Shown: piece after piece, positions 7,798-15,035 of the stretch | How positions within the stretch are numbered: position 1 is the stretch's first letter | Layout: each line of letters begins with the position of its first letter | Assembly (NCBI RefSeq): GCF_963678635.1 | Contig: NC_087068.1 | Coordinates: 42,865,649-42,929,648 of the forward strand | Direction: 5' to 3' | Source of the DNA: Symsagittifera roscoffensis | Taxonomy: Eukaryota; Xenacoelomorpha; Acoela; Convolutidae | Length of the DNA: 64,000 nt | The notes under the pieces: model-generated | What the model saw: the letters and a program-made list of their open reading frames with translations, nothing else | Told to the model about the DNA's origin: nothing | Databases searched by the model: none | Made by a program: the position numbers and the translations under genes

Positions 7798-10700
7798 GAA
7801 GCACCACCCCTCGTGAAACAAGTCTGGAGTTTTCTGGAGAAACAACTGGAGCTGGCCGAAACAAGAGACATGACGGTGGCTAGATTTGTCTCGGCCGCCA
7901 ATGAAGTGACGATTGGAGGGTTCTGGAGAGAGCACGCCAAGGGTGAATTGAGGACTAGGAGGGATTATGAGGTTCTCAAGTTCTTGAGTCCTTGCTGGGA
8001 GAAGGAATTCATGGCAGAAATGTTCGGCACCACGGCGACTATCTTTGGAGCCTTCGTGCAGGAGATACTGGGCATGCCCATCAGTCTGCTCCTGGCTTTG
8101 TATTTGGTTTACCCCAGATACTTGTTCAATATGGGCCCAGCATACATGTTTAGTCGAGGAGTGGAGACACTTCGGGTCGATGGGTACCTGGCACTATTAC
8201 TCTTAACCCATGGGGAATTGGTGTCGTTTCATCGATTAATGGAACATGGAGAGCCTCTGTCTATGGGGAGAGTCCACTCGAGCATTGAAACCAGCTCCTA
8301 CAAGTGTGCCGCGGGGTTGAAGACGTTGTTGGTGCAATACCTCATGATGCAGAATCGGCACATGACGGGTGAAGATGAGAATCCAACCTCGAGAGAAGAA
8401 TGGAAGAAGACGAATAGAGGGATGCCTCTGCTGACGGACCTGTGCCTGGCAATGAGGTCGGACCCAATGGGGATAATCCGGGGCCTAGAGGAGGTGGTGA
8501 CCTGCATTTATGGTCCAGCAGTGACGTACGCGTTCCCAGACCCCCTGGTGACAACGTATCGTCACTCTGTAACGCACTTGAGTCTTATCAGTATACTGGA
8601 TGGGACGGCGTTGAATTGGTGTCAGCAGGAGGTGCTCAGAGGGCGAATGAGCAACACGGTACTCTTTGGAAAGGTGAAAGATGCCGAGCTAATAGTGTAC
8701 AACTTCAGGGGGCAAATGCAATATAGAATGGGAGGCAAGCGAGAGGGTCCCATCGAAATGTATCCCAAATTCTGGAACTTGAACCCATTGACAGCAGACG
8801 GACGAGAAAACTTGAGAATTCCTGCCTGGAAGGAGTGCTTCGCACTGGTGAAGAGGGAGCTGGAGACCATAATGGAGAAAGAAATCCTCCCAGCCACCAT
8901 GCCTGAGTTCCCAATAGTCAGGAGGATGACCTTAGGAATGAACAGTCCCTTGGTAGTTCCCTCCATAATGGCGAGGATGACGACGGAGGAAATGCAGAAG
9001 GATTTCACTGATGGCTGGGACCCCCTGTTCATCGGCTACACGGCGGCGGTCTACTTCCATACTAGCGAGGCGAAGGTAAATTCGTGGACGACGCGAGCGA
9101 AAAAGATGAGAGGTTCGCAGCCCCTCGGATATGAGGTGCGAAAGGTCTTGAGAGCTCTTGAGCAGGAGGGACTTGAGAACATGCTACCCATATGGGACGA
9201 TGGCAGGATGATCGTGATGGAGGGGCACGTCGCATTGGTGGACGACATGAAATTTGCAACGAGAAAATACAGGGCACCCTATGGCTTAGAACAGGTGGAG
9301 GTGAGACAGGAGGGAAAAGAACTAGATGCAGCAGGTCAACTGCACGTAGCCCTGACGGAGTACAAGAAATTGGACCCTACGACACCATCACCACTGTCAG
9401 TGGACACGCCTGGAGACAAGAGGAGCGGACCCGTCGAGGACCGATTTAAGAAAATTCTTGAGAGAAGGAGACATGAATCAGAAGAAGAGAGTATGGATGA
9501 AACTCTCAGTGAAGCCGGTGAAGACATGGAGGTGGGGAATACGCCTGAACCAGGGCCATCAGGGGAGGAGCTCACCACTCAAGAGCTGTTGAAAGACTTG
9601 AGCGAGGAGAATTGGGCAGATACTGCCACCCCACCTCTGAATCCGTCCCCCCGGAAGAATCTGGAATTGCCATTGGCAAATGAGACCTTCAATATGGGGA
9701 TGATACTCTTGAGCTCGGAGGAAAGGGAAAGGAACACTTTCGAAGAGAACAGGGACATATTCCTGGGGTCTCTGAAGAACGATGCTTGGCAGGAGTTCTT
9801 GGAAGAATTCAATCAAGAAGTGGGCAGCGAGACGACGCTGGACAAGTTCAAGGAGGAACTGTGGGACACAGTCGTAAGATTTGGAGAACCGCTTCTGATA
9901 GGAACGGGCCTGGATGAGAAGGCGAGAAAAGAGCTGCTGAGCAAGCTGGTAGAGCTGAGAAATTCACGATCGAAGACTAGAGAAGAAAAATGTGAGGACA
10001 GCTCTACTCTGAAACAAAAAACTGTAGATAAAAGAGTTGATGATATAAAAAGGGATAAGGTTGGGACTAGTAATATAATTAAAAGTACTAATATCCTTAA
10101 GGCTCGAGCAGGGGGGAGGCAAGAGTTGGAAGGATTGGATAGAGAGGTCGAATCAGTGATGATAGCTACAACACCCTCAAGCAGAAATGTGAAGACTCGC
10201 AAGAGGAAGAGAGAAGTAGAAGGATTGGGTAGTCCTTCAGTGGATGCTGTTTCGGAAGGAAACTTGAGAGAGACGGCGCCCATGGTTTTGGCTCGATGCA
10301 AGACGGCGGCATACAAGAACAGCTCGGAGCTCAGAAGACCACTTGAAGTAGAAAGGGAAATAGAGACTTCCACCAGTTCGACATCGGAGGAAGACTTCAA
10401 GCCTCAGAAGATAAACGTAAAGAGAGGTTCAACGAACGGACAGACATGGGAAGTGGATATCGGCAAAGAATGGATCTCAAAGGCACATCAGGACATGGGC
10501 AAGCAAGTGACGAGTGATCCATTGGAGAAGAACAAGACGAGGAACACTTCCCGGAAGTGGTGGGTGGCCCTTGAAACATTGAAAGAAATGGAGGACTGCT
10601 GGAAGAAGTTGGACAGTGGAGTAGCTCGCAAGCGACGCAATTGGGCCACCCAGCAAAAGGCCGAGGTTAATAAAATAGAAATGGCAAATCATCTGAAGAG

Positions 10701-12438
10701 GTCCTGGCAGAGTTTGTTGAAGGATCATTTTGAAGAAGCAATGAGGACACCCTCGTCAGCACCACCATTAATGGCGAATCCCTTCGTTAGAACTGCAGGA
10801 CAATTAATGTTCACCTCGAGTCTGGTGGGAATAGAGTTGGAAACACTGACCTCGTATGACAGGCTGAAGTTGGGAAGCAAGAAGCTAGATGTGTATCAGG
10901 CACTGATGCAACACGTAGCCAGGGACAATTCAGGCTTGAGCCTGGCTAGAAGAAAGGATGCCACGTGTTTCTTGAGATGGATAATGTCGATGATGTCTGA
11001 TAGCACCATCCTGGCATGCCAACAGAGAGCAAGCGGAAGTAAAACCATGGAAAAAAGAGTCTCAACGATCATCTTGAACGTGTATCAGAGTACAGGAATA
11101 GAAAAGGAAGATGGTTCCAGACAATCCCTAGAGAACCACAGAAAGCTAGACGAGGTGCGGAGGTTTTATAATAAGAAGTTCGAAGAAGAACATGATGTTC
11201 ACCGTAACCTGGCCTCGTCAGAGCAGTACTCGAGACTCAGCGAGAAGGGGGAATACCAATATGTGTCGGGAGTAATGGGAATAGCCTACAACCCCTTCTT
11301 AGACTCGGAAACTGGAGGCGCCCACAGAAACCATGAGGTAGCGGAGCTACTGAAGTTTTGGACAGAAAGAATAATGGAAATAGACGCGGTGGAAAAAGAG
11401 GGGCCGAGCTTGGGCCTGATTCTTGAGAAAACACCAGAGGTGGTAAGCATACCGCGCTCAAACAAGAGAGTTGAAGTGAACATGGGCGATGGAAATGGCT
11501 TGTTAACCACGAACTTGGGAGTGGTATGGAAGCTACTAAGACCCTCCTGGTGTCCACATCCCCACGCGAGTCTGATCGAGGAAACCACCGAGCGAGTGAG
11601 GTTAGCACCAACGGAAGATGAAGATCTGGCAAAGTTGAGTGTGCTGCATAAGCTAATCTCACCTCAGATGCAAGAGCCAAGCGAAAAGACGAACAATCCC
11701 GGTTCAGCGAAGAAATTGGAGCCGGGTAGCTGTCTGGATTCGACGTGTGGAAACGGAGAGCACACCTGCGATGGACGGTCATGCGTCAGAATACTGTCCT
11801 TTCAAAAAGAAGACCTGGTCACTTGGTTCGAAGACATCACAGAAAGGGAGAGAAGTGAAGTGCAAATAGTAGCGAAGTGTTACGCGAGAACCACGGTGAA
11901 TATAGCGACAGCTCTCGGATTCTTCTCGAGAATGTGTAGTTTGCAGTCAGTGGAAAGACTAGAGTCTGAACACCATTGGGTGACGGCGTTGAGCGTAGAA
12001 TCATGGCCTGGGGTGTTGCAGGTGACTCAAAAACACATCCGGAGCTGGAAAGTTGGTCTTGAGGCAGAAATGGGGTTTCCCATGAGCGAAGCTTATGGCC
12101 TGCCATTGAACGCAAAATCCCTGATAGGGTCAATGATGGCCAACTTGTGCGGAAGTCACTACCCACTGCACATGGCGATGGTGGAAGCATCCAGCCAGAG
12201 AGTACTGGTGGACAAGGCCTTCTCAGTGCCCAAGTGCGTGAGGTTGGCTAGGATATCGCATCACTCGCACAAGTTGTTGAGAAAAATCAGAGGGACAGTA
12301 CCAAAAGAATTGAGAGATGACTTGAGTGAAATCTGGGGAGAAGAACTTTTGAAGTTGGAGAAGAGAGAACACAAGCGATCACGAGAGACAAAACGTGATC
12401 GGAAAACCTGTGGGAAGTGCTCCAAACCTGGAAGATAA
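7798..12438 (+). CDS. Retrotransposon ORF3: large unrecognised protein, in frame with ORF2
   Basis: The frame is the same as ORF2 and is open from the codon after its TAG to TAA at 12436, 1,546 codons. There is no ATG at its beginning; the first in-frame ATG is near 7870, so either readthrough of the TAG or internal initiation is needed. I do not recognise the protein. Residues about 1-450 look globular, with a short hydrophobic stretch around 8077-8130 that could be a buried helix rather than a membrane segment. A long charged acidic region follows (about 9440-10560), then another globular part. A cysteine cluster C-x4-C-x6-C-x4-C at about 11731-11790 and a final C-x2-C could bind zinc. The stretch 9960-10110 is more AT-rich than the rest. 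Its tie to ORF2 suggests a common polyprotein. Confidence 0.7.
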   Translation, partial: EAPPLVKQVWSFLEKQLELAETRDMTVARFVSAANEVTIGGFWREHAKGELRTRRDYEVLKFLSPCWEKEFMAEMFGTTATIFGAFVQEILGMPISLLLALYLVYPRYLFNMGPAYMFSRGVETLRVDGYLALLLLTHGELVSFHRLMEHGEPLSMGRVHSSIETSSYKCAAGLKTLLVQYLMMQNRHMTGEDENPTSREEWKKTNRGMPLLTDLCLAMRSDPMGIIRGLEEVVTCIYGPAVTYAFPDPLVTTYRHSVTHLSLISILDGTALNWCQQEVLRGRMSNTVLFGKVKDAELIVYNFRGQMQYRMGGKREGPIEMYPKFWNLNPLTADGRENLRIPAWKECFALVKRELETIMEKEILPATMPEFPIVRRMTLGMNSPLVVPSIMARMTTEEMQKDFTDGWDPLFIGYTAAVYFHTSEAKVNSWTTRAKKMRGSQPLGYEVRKVLRALEQEGLENMLPIWDDGRMIVMEGHVALVDDMKFATRKYRAPYGLEQVEVRQEGKELDAAGQLHVALTEYKKLDPTTPSPLSVDTPGDKRSGPVEDRFKKILERRRHESEEESMDETLSEAGEDMEVGNTPEPGPSGEELTTQELLKDLSEENWADTATPPLNPSPRKNLELPLANETFNMGMILLSSEERERNTFEENRDIFLGSLKNDAWQEFLEEFNQEVGSETTLDKFKEELWDTVVRFGEPLLIGTGLDEKARKELLSKLVELRNSRSKTREEKCEDSSTLKQKTVDKRVDDIKRDKVGTSNIIKSTNILKARAGGRQELEGLDREVESVMIATTPSSRNVKTRKRKREVEGLGSPSVDAVSEGNLRETAPMVLARCKTAAYKNSSELRRPLEVEREIETSTSSTSEEDFKPQKINVKRGSTNGQTWEVDIGKEWISKAHQDMGKQVTSDPLEKNKTRNTSRKWWVALETLKEMEDCWKKLDSGVARKRRNWATQQKAEVNKIEMANHLKRSWQSLLKDHFEEAMRTPSSAPPLMANPFVRTAGQLMFTSSLVGIELETLTSYDRLKLGSKKLDVYQALMQHVARDNSGLSLARRKDATCFLRWIMSMMSDSTILACQQRASGSKTMEKRVSTIILNVYQSTGIEKEDGSRQSLENHRKLDEVRRFYNKKFEEEHDVHRNLASSEQYSRLSEKGEYQYVSGVMGIAYNPFLDSETGGAHRNHEVAELLKFWTERIMEIDAVEKEGPSLGLILEKTPEVVSIPRSNKRVEVNMGDGNGLLTTNLGVVWKLLRPSWCPHPHASLIEETTERVRLAPTEDEDLAKLSVLHKLISPQMQEPSEKTNNPGSAKKLEPGSCLDSTCGNGEHTCDGRSCVRILSFQKEDLVTWFEDITERERSEVQIVAKCYARTTVNIATALGFFSRMCSLQSVERLESEHHWVTALSVESWPGVLQVTQKHIRSWKVGLEAEMGFPMSEAYGLPLNAKSLIGSMMANLCGSHYPLHMAMVEASSQRVLVDKAFSVPKCVRLARISHHSHKLLRKIRGTVPKELRDDLSEIWGEELLKLEKREHKRSRETKRDRKTCGKCSKPGR

Positions 12439-13318
12439 CGACACGATGCATGAGAAAATGATGGAGCTTGAGCCTCTCTTGGAAGCCTCGGGGGAGCGTA
12501 ACCTCAGGAGCATTGAGATCACCCATGGAGAATGCCCATGCCACTGTTTGGCGCAAACGGTGTGGTATCCAGATCACAAGAACCTTTGCCTGGTATGGGA
12601 TATGGAAGAAATCCGGTCGATCGGACTACCGGATCACCGACAGAAGGTGACGATCTTGGTAGTGAGTACGATGTTGGCTCTGAGATGGATAGAAGAGAAT
12701 ATAACGAAGTATCGGGAAGCGGGGACGCCAACGGCTGAGTCAATATACGCGATAGACTACAGTAGGAGACTCGAGTTGTTTGAGACTGCGTGCAAGGTAT
12801 TCGCCATACCAATGGAAGTCAGACATGTCTGGAGCCGTTTGAGGTACTTCCCATGGTTTCGGGCGACGCTGACGTCCTGGTTGTACATGACAACGAAAGA
12901 TCACATGAGAAAACATCAAAAGGAGTATCGACAGTTCCAGGCCGAGATTGGGCCGGAAGCTTTCAAGAGACCCCTGTTAACCCATCGTAATGCAATCACG
13001 ACAGGATGGAAGAGAGTGGGTAAAATGTCTAGAGACAATACCAAAGCGAGGGAATCGATACTAGAGGAGGACCTGGCGAAGAACGTGAGCTTGAGCCTGC
13101 ACAATTCCTTTTGTTTGAACCGGGAATCTAGGGTGAAGGCACTACCCAACCAAGCAAAGAGGTTGCAAGAGCAAAGAGAATGGATGCGATCCTACGAGCA
13201 GCTGAAGGCTTGGGAGGAGATTGTGATTAGCTCCGATGATGAAGAGGAACTGTTGAGACAGTTTGCCGTATCTAGTACTTCAGGGTGCAGTACCTCCAAG
13301 GCGAAGAGTGCGAGATGA
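12353..13318 (+). CDS. Retrotransposon ORF4: unrecognised, Cys/His-rich start, overlaps ORF3 by frame shift
   Basis: This frame is open from 12353, overlaps the end of ORF3 by 83 nt in the +1 frame relative to it, and ends with TGA at 13316. The first ATG is at 12446, eight nt after the ORF3 stop, giving about 290 codons. It may be made by frameshifting or by reinitiation after ORF3. I do not recognise a family. Near the start is a cysteine/histidine cluster (H-x2-C-x-C-H-C, then H and C about 15 residues on) that could bind zinc. The middle is basic and aromatic-rich, and the C terminus is acidic (DDEEEL) then serine-rich. It is the last ORF before the purine tract and LTR. Confidence 0.65.
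   Translation, partial: SWRRENTSDHERQNVIGKPVGSAPNLEDNDTMHEKMMELEPLLEASGERNLRSIEITHGECPCHCLAQTVWYPDHKNLCLVWDMEEIRSIGLPDHRQKVTILVVSTMLALRWIEENITKYREAGTPTAESIYAIDYSRRLELFETACKVFAIPMEVRHVWSRLRYFPWFRATLTSWLYMTTKDHMRKHQKEYRQFQAEIGPEAFKRPLLTHRNAITTGWKRVGKMSRDNTKARESILEEDLAKNVSLSLHNSFCLNRESRVKALPNQAKRLQEQREWMRSYEQLKAWEEIVISSDDEEELLRQFAVSSTSGCSTSKAKSAR
12376..12401 (+). other. Perfect 8-bp hairpin in the ORF3/ORF4 overlap
   Basis: The arms cgatcacg and cgtgatcg are exact reverse complements separated by ten nt. The hairpin lies inside the 83-nt region open in both frames, where a structure could act on frame choice. No classical slippery heptamer is visible. Confidence 0.45.
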
Positions 13319-13348
13319 GCAGGTGGCTCGAATGGATCTTGAGTCTTG

Positions 13349-13363
13349 AGAGGGAAAGGGGGG
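13349..13363 (+). promoter_or_regulatory. Polypurine tract
   Basis: A run of 15 purines (agagggaaagggggg) lies 30 bp after the stop of ORF4 and just before the LTR-like region. In LTR retrotransposons such a tract primes plus-strand DNA synthesis and marks the start of the 3' LTR. Confidence 0.7.
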
Positions 13364-13448
13364 CTTGAGCGTGGATCCAGGTGAAACCTGGGTTCACGAA
13401 AAAGAAATTTTAACAAAACAAGATATTGTTATTAATATGCTATATCTA

Positions 13449-13457
13449 TTATATAAA
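13449..13457 (+). promoter_or_regulatory. TATA box in the putative LTR
   Basis: The sequence ttatataaa lies about 85 bp inside the putative LTR and would be the U3 core promoter of the element. Support is from consensus only. Confidence 0.4.
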
Positions 13458-14355
13458 CGAAAATGCTGCATGACAATTTCCTAATTGAATGGGACAAAAG
13501 AAATTTTTTATTGGCTTGAAAAGCGAGAATTCAAGGGTGCAGGTGTGTGCAGATTTTGATTGCTGTTTAGCGATAGTGTGAAAATTTTACATGGCTGTGA
13601 ATTTTGGGGTGTAGATAAGCTTAAGTCTGCTGCAAACTTCTGTAAATGACCACTGGCACTGTATCTTGAGTAACACTCGGTTTTCTGGGACTCACTGGCA
13701 GAAGACAGCACGCGATGAGGACATCGATCTCGAGTCCGGGGAGTATGTGCCAGTCGGTCATATTTGGAAGTTTGACCTTGAGAGAAGCAAAAAACACTTG
13801 ATTTTGGAGTGAAATTTAATTTTTCAAAATTTCGAATGGAACCTGTCATGCACGATTTTCTCGCGATAACTGAAAATCAAAAAAGAGAAGTCAGAACGAT
13901 CGAGTGACAATCGCGGGAAAGTTGCTAGAAAATCAGTGGGAAATTGCTAATCGCAATTTCAGTAGCGATAATAATCCAGAGTAGAGCTGTCCCATCTAGA
14001 AGAGAGACGAGCGCATTCCCACGAACTGGATTGTTGTGATTGGAGTATTATTCTAAACTGGACTAGAGTGAACCTTCGGTGGAAAGGTGGACAGCTAGAG
14101 TGTCCCAATGGTTCACGAGAACTTACAGTCTAGAGAAAAAACTTGTTCTTGTTATTAAAACTGACTAACATTAAACTCATTTTAGTTACTTTATTGATTC
14201 TTGAGTTGCTCACCGACTTATTTACTTCCTGGTTCTTGAGCGTGCTACAATGTGAGTACTAATTTAAATTTCTAGAGTGTGTTTTACAATTGTTATGTTG
14301 AGGTAAGGCGAGTTTTAGGTTGATCCATCTGAAATGGATCAAAGTTCCACTGTCT

Positions 14356-14361
14356 AATAAA
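14356..14361 (+). terminator. Polyadenylation signal in the putative LTR
   Basis: AATAAA in the putative LTR, about 900 bp downstream of the TATA box, would end the element's transcript. Confidence 0.45.
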
Positions 14362-14460
14362 AAGTAACTTAACGGATTGTTCCGACCCGGTTTTTAATGG
14401 CGTTCATGTATTTTGGGTATCTAGAGACCTAAGTATGGGGACGTTTCTAATTCTAGAGTG

Positions 14461-14863
14461 GGGGGATATTTTAGTAGTAGCCTTTAAGCTGTAACGGGTC
14501 GTAGTCTCATGTCACAAGCGAACCGAATTGGCTCCGACTGATTTGAGGTACAAAAACACAAGAGATAGTGTCCCTGACTCTTGAGCCAATGGTTATAGGG
14601 CCTATTTTTCTTAAGCCTCATGTGTGACTGCAGTAGACGAATGTTACACTTATCAAAAATATCTTTACTTTTCTGCACATTTTACTTTCTTTCCTAATTT
14701 ATGTAATTCCGATGGTATTTTGTTTGAGTGAAATGAAGAAGGACTTGTGTAGTAACCCCGGTTACCATGATTCATTCAGACTTTTTGATTTATTTGATTT
14801 TGGTACAAGGCTGTGAATCATTTGATTTTGCTGGATAGTCCTCTGAGAGAACCCTTTTTGTAG
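14461..14863. other. Junction between LTR and first recognised MAP3K4 exon
   Basis: No gene is seen in this stretch. The last retrotransposon-like motif (gactcttgag) is at 14577, so the element may reach past the end given here. From about 14,640 the composition is host-like and T-rich. Confidence 0.4.
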
Positions 14864-15035
14864 TTTCTATTTGAAAAGTTGATGTATTGTTCCTTATGTT
14901 TTCATTGGCTTAAAGATAGCATTGGCATGATTCGGGATGCAGAGGAAAGCAATGACGAAGACCCGGTAGCAAAAAGAAATAAGAAAAAGAAAAAGAAGTC
15001 TAGAAAAATCCATAAATCCAAAGATGCTTCGTCAA
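14864..15035 (+). CDS. MAP3K4: MAP3K4-like exon 1 of those recognised, 5' boundary uncertain
   Basis: The frame is open from 14864 to a good donor (tcaa|gtatgtg) at 15036. It encodes an acidic then strongly lysine-rich segment (EESNDED followed by a K run), typical of a disordered N-terminal region. The real 5' end could be an acceptor near 14915-14943 or a start ATG at 14882 or 14927. It ends in phase 1 and joins exon 15109 in frame. Confidence 0.55.

Larger units (their letters stand above)
1..14460 (+). mobile_element. Giant Ty3/Gypsy-type LTR retrotransposon, 5' part outside the window
   Basis: The element is recognised from a pol polyprotein with RNase H followed by integrase (the Ty3/Gypsy order), a purine tract and LTR-like features further right. 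Reverse transcriptase, protease, gag and the 5' LTR must lie left of the window. After pol there are three more large ORFs in the same orientation (ORF2, ORF3, ORF4; about 8.9 kb), so the whole element probably exceeds 18 kb. The coding part is clearly richer in G and C than the flanking host DNA and uses different codons, which supports a single foreign unit. The right end is approximate because the partner LTR cannot be seen. The long ORFs are mostly intact, which suggests a fairly young insertion. Confidence 0.85.
13364..14460 (+). repeat. Putative 3' LTR of the retrotransposon
   Basis: It starts directly after the purine tract. It contains a 15-nt hairpin (ccaggt-gaa-acctgg, 13377-13391), a TATA-like box near 13450, many cttgag and ctagag motifs, and AATAAA at 14356. 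No ORF here is credible. The right end is a guess from the last ctagag motifs and the change in composition; without the 5' LTR neither boundary nor a target-site duplication can be shown. Confidence 0.55.

Noticed and set aside
13508-13849. Minus-strand ORF of 113 codons in the LTR region
   Set aside because: No homology, and it overlaps LTR-type signals; chance frame.
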